Shown: one piece after another, positions 8,462-16,230 of the stretch
How the letters are laid out: each line of letters opens with the position of its first letter
Position numbering within the stretch: position 1 is the stretch's first letter
Assembly: GCA_910584435.1 (NCBI GenBank)
Contig: CAJUAP010000044.1
Span: 1-32,870, forward strand
Source of the DNA: an uncultured Acetatifactor sp.
Lineage (GTDB): Bacteria > Bacillota > Clostridia > Lachnospirales > Lachnospiraceae
DNA: 32,870 bases
Direction of reading: 5' to 3'
Program-made: the position numbers and the translations under genes
Notes under the pieces: model-generated
Told to the model about the DNA's origin: nothing
What the model saw: only the letters and a program-made list of their open reading frames with translations
Databases searched by the model: none

Positions 8462-8550
8462 CATAAGCAGTAATAACATCCCTCCAGGCAGTGTGATGCT
8501 GATGCCGGAAGAATGATGAGGGCGAATCCGAAATAATAGGAGACAGGAAA

Positions 8551-9198
8551 ATGAATGATGAGAGGTACTTGACATTTGCATTAGGGAAGGGCCGGCTTGC
8601 AAATAAGACATTAGAGCTGTTTGAACAGATAGGAATTACCTGTGAAGAAATGAAGGACAAGCATTCCAGAAAGCTGATTTTCGTCAATGAGGAGCTTAAG
8701 CTCAAATTTTTCCTGGCGAAAGGACCTGATGTGCCTACCTATGTGGAATATGGCGCTGCGGATATGGGTGTGGTGGGGCGTGATACGGTTCTGGAGGAGA
8801 ATCGGAATGTGTACGAAGTGCTGGATCTGGGATTTGGGCAGTGCAGAATGTGCGTGTGCGGTCCAAGCGCTGCCAGAGAGCTTCTGCTGCATCATGAGCG
8901 CATTCGTGTAGCCAGCAAGTATCCCAATATTGCCAGGGAGTATTTTTACAATAAAAAGCATCAGACAGTGGATATTATCAAATTAAACGGTTCTGTGGAA
9001 TTAGGTCCGCTGGTGGGATTGTCGGAAGTGATTGTGGATATTGTGGAGACAGGTTCCACTTTGCGGGAAAACGGCTTGGAAGTATTGGAGGAAGTGTGCC
9101 GGCTCTCGGCAAGGATGATTGTCAATCCCGTCAGTATGCAGATGGAAAGAGATCGTATTCAGAAGCTGGTCCGCCGTATCAGAGCTTTCAAGTTATAA
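8551..9198 (+). CDS. hisG: ATP phosphoribosyltransferase, short form (HisG-S)
   Basis: Catalyses the first step of histidine synthesis: ATP plus PRPP to N1-(5-phosphoribosyl)-ATP. At 215 residues it lacks the C-terminal regulatory ACT-like domain of long HisG, consistent with hetero-octamer formation with the upstream HisZ. Motifs seen are LTFALGKGRLANKTLELF near the start, the ALG/KGPDVPTYVEYGAADMGVVG region, and the PRPP loop DIVETGSTLREN near residue 165. AGGAG lies seven bases before the ATG. The start is unambiguous. Flux and feedback control of the pathway would reside here. Confidence 0.96.
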   Translation: MNDERYLTFALGKGRLANKTLELFEQIGITCEEMKDKHSRKLIFVNEELKLKFFLAKGPDVPTYVEYGAADMGVVGRDTVLEENRNVYEVLDLGFGQCRMCVCGPSAARELLLHHERIRVASKYPNIAREYFYNKKHQTVDIIKLNGSVELGPLVGLSEVIVDIVETGSTLRENGLEVLEEVCRLSARMIVNPVSMQMERDRIQKLVRRIRAFKL

Positions 9199-9202
9199 AA
9201 TA

Positions 9203-9256
9203 AAAATTTCCGCAAGCGGCAAAATTTCCGCAAGCGGCAAAATTTCCGCAAGCGGA
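9203..9256 (+). repeat. Tandem repeat, 3 x 18 bp, between hisG and hisD
   Basis: Three copies of AAAATTTCCGCAAGCGGC (9203-9220, 9221-9238, 9239-9256, the last ending in A). They begin five bases after the hisG stop codon and fill most of the 79-base gap. Each unit contains the palindrome CCGCAAGCGG; the last copy extends it to TTTCCGCAAGCGGAAA, so the transcript can fold into stacked small hairpins between the two coding regions. Copies are almost identical, so the expansion is recent. Confidence 0.95.
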
Positions 9257-9277
9257 AATGGGAAAAGAGGTGTCATT

Positions 9278-10573
9278 ATGAGAATATTAGAATTATCCGG
9301 AGAAACAAGAAAAGATATTTTAAGCAGTCTGCTGAAGAGAAGTCCTAACAATTACGGGCAGTATGAAGAGGCAGTGGGTGAAATTGTCAGTCATGTAAAA
9401 GCAGAGGGTGATAAGGCATTATTTGCGTATACGAAGAAATTTGATAAATTTGACTTAAATGCGCAGAATATCAGGGTGACAAGGGCGGAAATTGACGAGG
9501 CGTATAAGAGTCTGGATGCGGATTTGATTGAAGTGATGAAGCGGTCGGCGGAAAATATCCGTGCCTTTCATACCAGACAGCTTCGCAACAGCTGGTTTGA
9601 TGCAAAAGAGGACGGAACCATTTTGGGCATGCGTATGACCCCCATTGAAAAAGCGGGTGTATATGTGCCCGGCGGCAAAGCGGCATATCCCTCCAGCGTA
9701 TTGATGAATGTAATTCCTGCAAAAGTGGCCGGAGTAAAAGAAATCATTATGACTACGCCTCCTGATGCGGACGGCCGGATCGCGGCAGGAACTTTGATTG
9801 CCGCGGATATTGCAGGTGTGGATACTATCTATAAAGCGGGCGGTGCACAGGCCATTGCAGCTATGGCTTTCGGCACAGAGTCTGTTCCGAAGGTGGATAA
9901 GGTCACAGGGCCGGGTAATATATTTGTGGCGCTTGCCAAGAAGGCTGTGTATGGACATGTGAGTATTGATTCCATTGCGGGCCCCAGTGAGATACTGGTA
10001 TTGGCGGACGAAAGTGCAAATCCCAAATATGTGGCGGCGGATCTGCTTTCCCAGGCAGAGCATGACGAGCTGGCCAGCGCTATTTTGATTACGACTTCAA
10101 AGGAGCTTGCCAAGAAGGTTTCTGACTGGGTGGATACTTTTGTAAATCAGCTCTCAAGAAGAGATATCATACAGAAATCTCTTGACAATTACGGATATAT
10201 ACTTCTCGCAGAGGGAATGCAGGAGGCGATTGATACGGTAAACCAAATTGCTTCGGAACATCTTGAAATTCTGACGGCAAATCCTTTTGAGGTGATGACG
10301 AAGATACGCAATGCCGGGGCCATTTTCCTGGGAGAATATGCCTCTGAACCCTTGGGCGACTATTTTGCCGGGCCCAATCACATCCTTCCCACCAATGGAA
10401 CAGCGAAATTCTTCTCTCCTGTCAATGTGGATGATTTTGTCAAGAAGACCAGTATTATTTCGTACTCAAGGGAAGCATTGGAGAAGGTGCACAGAGATAT
10501 TGAAGTATTTGCAGAAAGCGAAGGTCTGACAGCCCATGCCAACAGTGTACGCGTCAGATTTGAAGAGTCATAA
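9278..10573 (+). CDS. hisD: Histidinol dehydrogenase HisD
   Basis: Zinc enzyme that oxidises L-histidinol to L-histidine in two NAD-dependent steps, the end of the pathway. 431 residues, the usual length. Conserved blocks include AGVYVPGGKAAYPSSVLMN, KVTGPGNIFVALAKK, IAGPSEILVLAD, LLSQAEHD, SEHLEI and the late AGPNHILPTNGTAKF, carrying the zinc ligands (Gln/His of SQAEHD, Asp and His further on). ATG 9278 is chosen because AAAAGAGG precedes it by about seven bases and the protein begins with family sequence. The open frame continues upstream across the tandem repeat into hisG, but that part is not family-like. Confidence 0.97.
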   Translation: MRILELSGETRKDILSSLLKRSPNNYGQYEEAVGEIVSHVKAEGDKALFAYTKKFDKFDLNAQNIRVTRAEIDEAYKSLDADLIEVMKRSAENIRAFHTRQLRNSWFDAKEDGTILGMRMTPIEKAGVYVPGGKAAYPSSVLMNVIPAKVAGVKEIIMTTPPDADGRIAAGTLIAADIAGVDTIYKAGGAQAIAAMAFGTESVPKVDKVTGPGNIFVALAKKAVYGHVSIDSIAGPSEILVLADESANPKYVAADLLSQAEHDELASAILITTSKELAKKVSDWVDTFVNQLSRRDIIQKSLDNYGYILLAEGMQEAIDTVNQIASEHLEILTANPFEVMTKIRNAGAIFLGEYASEPLGDYFAGPNHILPTNGTAKFFSPVNVDDFVKKTSIISYSREALEKVHRDIEVFAESEGLTAHANSVRVRFEES

Positions 10574-10601
10574 ACGGATTTATTTGTAATAAAGCTATCA
10601 A

Positions 10602-10673
10602 ACGGAATGAGTGCATTCTATGGAAGCAGTGCATTTCATGAAAGCAGTATATTCTATGGAATGAGTGTATGAT
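10602..10673 (+). repeat. Tandem repeat, about 4 x 18 bp, between hisD and hisB
   Basis: Units at 10602-10619, 10620-10637 (ATGGAAGCAGTGCATTTC), 10638-10655 and 10656-10673 are degenerate copies of one 18-bp sequence. They occupy the middle of the 130-base hisD-hisB gap, the largest gap in the operon. The unit matches at 16 of 18 positions the repeat at 21187-21240 in an ABC permease gene. No gene is supported inside it. Confidence 0.88.
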
Positions 10674-10703
10674 AATGAAAAAGCAGGGGCAGAAGGAAGA
10701 CAT

Positions 10704-11291
10704 ATGGGCAGGACAGGGATAATTGACAGGAAAACAAAGGAGACGGATATCTCCATTACTCTGGAATTGGACGGAACAGGGAAAGCGGAGATTTCTACCG
10801 GAATCGGATTTTTCGATCATATGCTGGAGGGATTTGCCAGGCATGGTTTTTTTGACTTGCAGTGCAAAGTCAATGGTGATCTGCAGGTGGACGGACATCA
10901 TACGGTGGAGGATAGCGGAATTGTATTGGGACAAGCCATTGCCAAAGCCATAGGAGATAAGAAGGGTATCTGCCGGTACGGTTCCTTTCTCTTACCCATG
11001 GATGATGCATTGATGCTTTGTGCGGTGGATCTCTGCGGCAGGCCATACCTGAATTTCGATTGTACATTTCCTGTAGAGCGTGTGGGCGGATTGGATACGG
11101 AGCTTGTAAGAGAATTTTTCTATGCAGTTTCTTACAGTGCAGCTATGAACCTGCATTTGAAACTGTTGGCCGGCAGCAATGGACACCATATCATAGAGGC
11201 TATGTTCAAGGCTTTCGCGAAGGCATTGGACCAGGCGGTAAGGATGGATTCCCGCATTACGGATGTATTGAGTACAAAGGGGAGTTTATAG
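10704..11291 (+). CDS. hisB: Imidazoleglycerol-phosphate dehydratase HisB
   Basis: Mn-dependent dehydration of imidazole glycerol phosphate to imidazole acetol phosphate. 195 residues, the standard single-domain dehydratase without the histidinol-phosphatase domain of the enterobacterial fusion. The metal-binding blocks are DHMLEGFARHGFFD, DGHHTVEDSGIVLGQA and GSNGHHIIEAMFKAFAKAL. ATG 10704 has AAGGAAG just upstream and starts one residue before the conserved RTG; an in-frame extension to 10665 would add 13 residues reaching back into the tandem repeat and is not preferred. The downstream gene starts 27 bases after its stop. Confidence 0.96.
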   Translation: MGRTGIIDRKTKETDISITLELDGTGKAEISTGIGFFDHMLEGFARHGFFDLQCKVNGDLQVDGHHTVEDSGIVLGQAIAKAIGDKKGICRYGSFLLPMDDALMLCAVDLCGRPYLNFDCTFPVERVGGLDTELVREFFYAVSYSAAMNLHLKLLAGSNGHHIIEAMFKAFAKALDQAVRMDSRITDVLSTKGSL

Positions 11292-11317
11292 AATGCTGAT
11301 ACTTACGGAGGATAATT

Positions 11318-12853
11318 ATGCTTGTGAAGAAATTTGTACCCTGCATCTACTTGTATCGTGGACATGCGGTAAGAAGTCTTAAGGACACTTCCGTAGTGGA
11401 GACACAGCCGCTGCGCCTGGTACAGTTATATAATGAGAATAATGCGGATGGACTGATTGTATTTGACATGTCCGGTATGGATACGGAATATGCTGCGGAT
11501 ACCATTTATGAAGATACAACTCATGAAAATGCCATGCATTATGATACGGCTCATGGAAATACCATGCATGAAGACACAGCGCATGAAAATACAGTTCACA
11601 AAAGTGCGGCTCATGGAAATGCCATGCATGAAGTTGCGGCTCGTGAAAATGCAGCTTGTGAAAATAAGGGAATGATTCACGAGAAAGCTGTTCATGCAGG
11701 TACAGCTCATGAAAATGTAATTCGTGAGGATGCGGCTCATGAAGAAGCGTTGAATATCATTAAGGAAATCTGTGCCGCGGCGGAAATGAATGTTATCGGG
11801 GCGGGAAATGTCAGGCGCATGGAGGATGTGAAGAAACTCATCTATGCGGGCTGTAACAAAGCAGTACTGGATTTTGAGAAGGAAGGAAATATTGCCATTG
11901 CGGAGGAGGTCTCTCTGAAATTCGGCAGGGATAAAATTCTTGCTTCTTACGAAAAGGCGGAGACTGTCAGTGCTCACAAGGAGCTGCTGGAGCAATATGT
12001 GTCGGAACTGATTTTGATGAATCCCCATCAGATCAGGGAAACCGAAAGCGTGTGCGGACTGCCGTTTCTGGTACAGATTAATCAGATTGCATTGAATAAG
12101 CTGATGGAGATTTTTGCGTATGCGCAGGTCAGCGGTGTCACCGGCAATACCATAAATGATAACTATGGTGACCTCACGGTTCTGAAGGGATTATGCAGGG
12201 AGAATGGGATTATGGTGGAAAATTTTGAAGCTGCTTACCAATGGGGGGATTTCAAGAAGAACAGTGATGGGATGGTGCCTGTGATTGTGCAGGATTACCG
12301 GACGCTGGAAGTCCTGATGATGGCATACATGAATGAAGAAGCCTATGAGCAGACCCTGCGCACAGGACGGATGACTTATTTCAGCAGAAGCCGTAACGAG
12401 CTGTGGCTGAAAGGGGAGACCAGCGGCCATTATCAGTATGTCAAGAGTCTGACCGGGGACTGTGATATGGATACCATTCTGGCAAAGGTGTCCCAGGTGG
12501 GAGCGGCCTGCCATACCGGTGCAAGAAGCTGCTTTTTTAACGAGATTGCCAGGAAGGATTATGAGGCGGCGGAGAATCCTCTGCAGGTTTTTGAGGATGT
12601 ACTGCATGTAATTAAGGACAGGAAACTACACCCCAAAGAGGGTTCCTATACCAATTACCTTTTTGACAAGGGAATTGATAAGATTCTGAAGAAACTGGGA
12701 GAGGAAGCCACGGAAATTGTAATTGCGGCCAAGAATCCCAATGCCAATGAAATCAAATATGAAATCAGTGATTTTCTCTATCATATGATGGTACTAATGG
12801 TGGAGAAGGACGTGAGCTGGGAAGAAATTACTACAGAACTGGCCAATCGTTAA
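11318..12853 (+). CDS. hisIE: HisF-like (degenerate) - HisI - HisE fusion protein
   Basis: Three domains in 511 residues. Residues 1-300 resemble the HisA/HisF barrel (KKFVPCIYLYRGHAVRSLKD; VIGAGNVRRMEDVKKLIYAG). The aspartate expected in IPCLD(V) of HisF is replaced in CIYLY, and no Asp is seen at the second site (ILASYEKAE), so it is probably a pseudoenzyme. Residues about 310-415 are HisI, phosphoribosyl-AMP cyclohydrolase, with DCDMD, CHTGARSC and WLKGETSG. Residues about 420-511 are HisE, phosphoribosyl-ATP pyrophosphatase, with LGEEATEIVIAAKN and EISDFLYHMMVL. GGAGG lies six bases before the ATG. HisF-like extensions on HisIE are known in Lachnospiraceae; here about 82 residues of pentapeptide repeat (64-145) interrupt the barrel. 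Confidence 0.92.
   Translation: MLVKKFVPCIYLYRGHAVRSLKDTSVVETQPLRLVQLYNENNADGLIVFDMSGMDTEYAADTIYEDTTHENAMHYDTAHGNTMHEDTAHENTVHKSAAHGNAMHEVAARENAACENKGMIHEKAVHAGTAHENVIREDAAHEEALNIIKEICAAAEMNVIGAGNVRRMEDVKKLIYAGCNKAVLDFEKEGNIAIAEEVSLKFGRDKILASYEKAETVSAHKELLEQYVSELILMNPHQIRETESVCGLPFLVQINQIALNKLMEIFAYAQVSGVTGNTINDNYGDLTVLKGLCRENGIMVENFEAAYQWGDFKKNSDGMVPVIVQDYRTLEVLMMAYMNEEAYEQTLRTGRMTYFSRSRNELWLKGETSGHYQYVKSLTGDCDMDTILAKVSQVGAACHTGARSCFFNEIARKDYEAAENPLQVFEDVLHVIKDRKLHPKEGSYTNYLFDKGIDKILKKLGEEATEIVIAAKNPNANEIKYEISDFLYHMMVLMVEKDVSWEEITTELANR
11507..11752 (+). repeat. Coding tandem repeat, 15-bp units (about 16), inside the HisF-like domain
   Basis: About 82 codons built of pentapeptides of the pattern His-(Glu/Gly)-(Asn/Asp)-(Ala/Thr)-(Met/Ala/Val), for example HENAM, HGNTM, HEDTA, HENTV, HGNAM. 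Some neighbouring units pair into 30-bp repeats. One unit carries an extra codon, so the frame is kept throughout. The array separates DMSGMDTEYA from EEALNIIKEICA, two segments that are adjacent in ordinary barrels of this family, so it is an insertion in a surface loop. Histidine-rich composition within a histidine biosynthesis protein is noteworthy but may be chance. Confidence 0.93.
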
Positions 12854-12917
12854 ATTAATTTTTAACCCATAGTGGAAACGGGCAGCATGGCAGCCGGCAA
12901 AACAGGAGCAGTGACAG

Positions 12918-14045
12918 ATGTATACGGAAAATGATCTGGTGCGGATTGCAAAACGCGAGAACAATAAGAAAAGAAACTATCTGGTGGTGAACCCCCTGCA
13001 GGGAAAACATGTTCCGGTATCGCCGCGGAAAGCTTTGGATGTATTTTCACAGCTGGCAGGGCTTTTGGATGTGTATCGTGGTGAGAGGATATTAATTGTG
13101 GGATTTGCGGAGACAGCGACAGCCATAGGTGCCCAGGCAGCCGTATCCCTTAACGCAGATTATATCCAGACAACCCGTGAGGATATGGGCAAAGCTGCCT
13201 GCTTCTATTTTTCAGAAGAGCATAGCCACGCCACAGAACAGAAGCTGGTGAGAGAGGATATTGATAAAATCATAGGCAGTATTGACCGCATTGTTTTTGC
13301 AGAGGATGAAATTACCACAGGGAAAACCATACTGAATATTATTTCTGTTATAGAGGAATATTATCAACGTAAATATGGCAATCCATGGAAGATGAAATTC
13401 TCGGTGGTATCCATATTGAATGGTATGACTGAGGAACTGCTGGAAGCATATCAGCGCAGGAATATCGGTGTACACTATCTGGTGAAAACACAGCATGCAA
13501 AGTATCCGCAGATGGCGGACAGCGCGGTAAATGATGGTGTATATTATGACAAAAATATATCAGAGGCAGAATTTTATGCATGTTATGAGATAGAAGGGGC
13601 TATTGACAGCCGAAGAGTAACTGCGTCCGCAGATTATCTGTCCGCCTGCCAAAAGCTTTATGACGAAATCACCAAATGTATTCCCGTATCAGAATATGAG
13701 AGCATTTTAATTCTTGGCACGGAAGAGTTTATGTTTCCCGGATTATATGTGGGAAAATGCCTGGAGGATAAGGGTCATTTTGTGCGGTTCCATGCCACCA
13801 CCCGCAGCCCCATTCATGTCAGCCGGGATGAGACATATCCCTTGCATGAGCGATATGCGTTGAGCAGTTTGTATGATAAGAACCGGAAAACATTTGTATA
13901 TGATATTGCTTCTTATGATGCAGTTATTGTTATGACAGATGCGCAGACCGTTTCCGCGGAGGGGGCATGTTCTCTGTTAAATGCTGTCAGGAAGCACAAT
14001 GAGAAAGTATATCTTGTCAAATGGCAAGGGCATTGTGCAGATTGA
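12918..14045 (+). CDS. Phosphoribosyltransferase with C-terminal TRSP domain (Ter-type biosynthesis)
   Basis: 375 residues. The N-terminal PRTase_2-like domain holds the PRPP-binding loop VFAEDEITTGKT (residues 126-137) and a second Rossmann strand ILIVGFAETATAIG. The C-terminal TRSP domain carries the eponymous motif near residue 293 (HATTRSPI) and the preceding ILILGTEEFMFPGLYVG. By family it would transfer or remove a ribosyl-5-phosphate group in the synthesis of a nucleoside-like metabolite predicted for Ter loci; this has not, to my knowledge, been shown biochemically. AGGAG lies nine bases before the ATG. It starts 64 bases after hisIE with no terminator visible between, and its stop is 44 bases before the StiP gene, so one transcript from the his promoter is plausible. 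Confidence 0.88.
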   Translation: MYTENDLVRIAKRENNKKRNYLVVNPLQGKHVPVSPRKALDVFSQLAGLLDVYRGERILIVGFAETATAIGAQAAVSLNADYIQTTREDMGKAACFYFSEEHSHATEQKLVREDIDKIIGSIDRIVFAEDEITTGKTILNIISVIEEYYQRKYGNPWKMKFSVVSILNGMTEELLEAYQRRNIGVHYLVKTQHAKYPQMADSAVNDGVYYDKNISEAEFYACYEIEGAIDSRRVTASADYLSACQKLYDEITKCIPVSEYESILILGTEEFMFPGLYVGKCLEDKGHFVRFHATTRSPIHVSRDETYPLHERYALSSLYDKNRKTFVYDIASYDAVIVMTDAQTVSAEGACSLLNAVRKHNEKVYLVKWQGHCAD

Positions 14046-14089
14046 CGCTTACCAACATATGTAGAAAAAGGGGCTATGCAGGAGGAAAA

Positions 14090-15139
14090 ATGAGAAGTTC
14101 TTATGCAGAAGAGGATGTGGTGCTGCTGCTGAAGGATATTACCGGTTTGGTGCAGCCGCAGCCTACGGAGGAACGGGAAAAGCTGATACAATCCGGCAGG
14201 CATTACAGTGAAATGCTTCCCATTGAGTATGTTCCTACGGATAAATACATGAAAGTATATAAAGAGGCGCTGCACAGATATGCCAAACCGGTTGCGGATG
14301 CCATAGGAATTCTTTCGGAGAAAATTATGGCAGACAGGGGGGAAAATGTCGTACTGGTATCCCTGGCAAGGGCAGGTATTCCTACCGGAATCCTGATAAA
14401 ACGGTATATCCGGTTCAGATTTCACCATAATATTCCGCATTATTCCATCTCCATTATCAGAGGAAGAGGTATTGATGACAACGCAATGAAATATCTGCTG
14501 GGAAAATATGAACCGCAGCAGCTTCTCTTTGTGGACGGCTGGATAGGAAAAGGCGCTATTCTCAATGAATTGAAAAAGGATATAAGATCATATGCACAGG
14601 TAAGTTCGGAGATTGCCGTGATTGCTGACCCGGCCAATGTGACAGAGCTGTGCGGAACCCACGATGATATCCTGATTCCAAGCTCCTGTCTTAACAGCAC
14701 TGTATCCGGTCTGATCAGCAGGACATTTCTAAGGGAAGATATCATTGGCGAAAAAGATTTCCATGGCGCCGTATATTATGGCGAGTTAAGAGAATCCGAC
14801 CTTTCTTATGAGTATATAGAATCCATTGAAAAGGAATTTAGTTTGTCACCCCGGAAAACGGGCGGCAGGACAGAAGGTTATGGAATGGACGAAGTAAAGA
14901 AGATAGCGGATACCTTTGGCATAGATGATATTAATTATGTTAAGCCGGGCATAGGGGAGACTACCAGGGTTCTGCTGCGCCGGGTTCCCTGGAAGATACT
15001 GATTGACGAGCGGTATCAGGATGATCAGGAGTTGGGCCATATTGTAAGACTTGCTCAGGAGAAACAGGTTCCCATAGCATATTATCCCCTGGTACATTAT
15101 AAATGCTGCGGTATTATTCAAAGGATGTCAGATGTATAG
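14090..15139 (+). CDS. StiP-family PRTase-like protein with PELOTA RNA-binding domain
   Basis: 349 residues. The N-terminal StiP domain, listed in databases as a putative cysteine protease but PRTase-like by fold prediction, has VSLARAGIPTGILIKRYI, HYSISIIRGRGID, LLFVDGWIGKGAI and a late IPSSCLNSTVSGLISRTFL block. The C-terminal 80 residues (KKIADTFGIDDINYVKPGIG to the end) resemble the PELOTA domain of Ter-linked proteins. ATG 14090 is chosen because GGAGG lies four bases upstream; the frame is open back to 14021 inside the previous gene. The fusion and order match the second gene of the predicted Ter metabolite module. Function is inferred from context only. Confidence 0.87.
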   Translation: MRSSYAEEDVVLLLKDITGLVQPQPTEEREKLIQSGRHYSEMLPIEYVPTDKYMKVYKEALHRYAKPVADAIGILSEKIMADRGENVVLVSLARAGIPTGILIKRYIRFRFHHNIPHYSISIIRGRGIDDNAMKYLLGKYEPQQLLFVDGWIGKGAILNELKKDIRSYAQVSSEIAVIADPANVTELCGTHDDILIPSSCLNSTVSGLISRTFLREDIIGEKDFHGAVYYGELRESDLSYEYIESIEKEFSLSPRKTGGRTEGYGMDEVKKIADTFGIDDINYVKPGIGETTRVLLRRVPWKILIDERYQDDQELGHIVRLAQEKQVPIAYYPLVHYKCCGIIQRMSDV

Positions 15140-15203
15140 ACACGGATGGAAGTCATTGACGGCAGAAAATGAGTGCATATGACAGACGGGAAGGAATAAG
15201 ATT

Positions 15204-16220
15204 ATGATTCGGGTATGGTTTAATCACTGGTTCAGTACTTCTTACAGACTGATTGAGCTGATGAAAGAAAATGTTGGGGAACAGGTTTGGGTTGTGGGAA
15301 CAAACAAGCAGCCCAATTCCGTTATAAGGAATGTCTGTGACGAATGGTATGATGAGCCTGTCACAGACGGCGATGCCTATGTGGATGACTGTATTCAATT
15401 CTGTAAGGAGCACAGGATAGATGTATTCGTTCCCAGAAGGAAAATGCTTGACATCAGCAGAAATAAGGACAGATTTGATGAAATCGGCGTCAAGATAATG
15501 GCGGATGCGTATTCCAAACTGCAATTACTTGCGGATAAGGCAAGTACTTACGATTTGTTTCGTAAGCAGGATGGGACGGAATCCAAGGTATCCATTCCTG
15601 CGTATTGCGAAGCCTGTACAGCGGAGGAATTTGAGCGGGCATATGCCAGAATCAAATCGCAATATGATCAGGTATGCGTGAAATTTGTCTTCGATGAAGG
15701 CGGCATGAGCTTTCGGAAAATCGTGGAAGAGGAAAATCCATATCATCTGCTGAAATTATATGCAGGAAATGCAGTTCCTTATCAGAGATATCTGGAATGG
15801 CTGAAAGCAATAGAACCCTTTGACAAGCTGATGATTATGCCATACCTGCCGGGAAAAGAAATCAGCGTGGATTGTCTCAGGACATCCCAGGGGCTGATTG
15901 CGATTCCAAGATATAAGGGTGCTGCAAGACATGAAGAGATAATTTATGATGACAGAATTCTGGAAATGACAGACTGCATTATGGAAAGCATTCCATTAGA
16001 ATACCCCTGCAATATCCAGTTTAAACTGAAAGAGAGCCAGCCGTATCTGCTGGAAATCAATACAAGAATGTCGGGCGGACTGCAGATGAGCTGTCTGGCT
16101 GCGGGGGTCAATATACCGAACATCGCATTGAATAAATTGCTGGGCAGGGAGCTTCCGTGGAGCTATGAGAAGAGAAATACCATCGTCTCTTATATAGAAA
16201 TTCCCCGGATTATTTCATAA
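15204..16220 (+). CDS. ATP-grasp ligase of the Ter-associated type
   Basis: 338 residues. An N-terminal pre-ATP-grasp Rossmann part (VWVVGTNKQPNSVI; HRIDVFVPRRK) is followed by the ATP-grasp fold. VCVKFVFDEGGMSFRKI supplies the nucleotide-binding lysine strand, LMIMPYLPGKEISVDC the hinge, and EINTRMSGGLQMS the Mg-binding Glu/Asn. The enzyme should join a carboxylate to an amine or similar group using ATP. Family position matches ATPgrasp_Ter. GGAAGGAATAAG precedes the ATG. It is the last + strand gene of the cassette; its stop lies only 10 bases from that of the converging lyase gene. Substrates unknown. Confidence 0.88.
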   Translation: MIRVWFNHWFSTSYRLIELMKENVGEQVWVVGTNKQPNSVIRNVCDEWYDEPVTDGDAYVDDCIQFCKEHRIDVFVPRRKMLDISRNKDRFDEIGVKIMADAYSKLQLLADKASTYDLFRKQDGTESKVSIPAYCEACTAEEFERAYARIKSQYDQVCVKFVFDEGGMSFRKIVEEENPYHLLKLYAGNAVPYQRYLEWLKAIEPFDKLMIMPYLPGKEISVDCLRTSQGLIAIPRYKGAARHEEIIYDDRILEMTDCIMESIPLEYPCNIQFKLKESQPYLLEINTRMSGGLQMSCLAAGVNIPNIALNKLLGRELPWSYEKRNTIVSYIEIPRIIS

Positions 16221-16230
16221 AAACGGGGAA
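16201..16230. terminator. Possible bidirectional terminator between converging genes
   Basis: TTCCCCG (16201-16207) and CGGGGAA (16224-16230) form a 7-bp stem with a 16-base loop that includes the ATP-grasp stop codon. On - the stem is followed by TTTCTAT. The T-tracts are short, so the call is weak; the tight convergence of two operons is the main argument. Confidence 0.35.

Noticed and set aside
9119..9277. N-terminal extension of HisD across the repeat
   Set aside because: The extra residues encode the 18-bp array and hisG sequence; a clear ribosome site precedes ATG 9278.
12918..15139. Ordinary purine or pyrimidine salvage phosphoribosyltransferases
   Set aside because: TRSP and PELOTA-like C-terminal domains and the ATP-grasp/lyase/HAD neighbours fit the Ter-type module far better.
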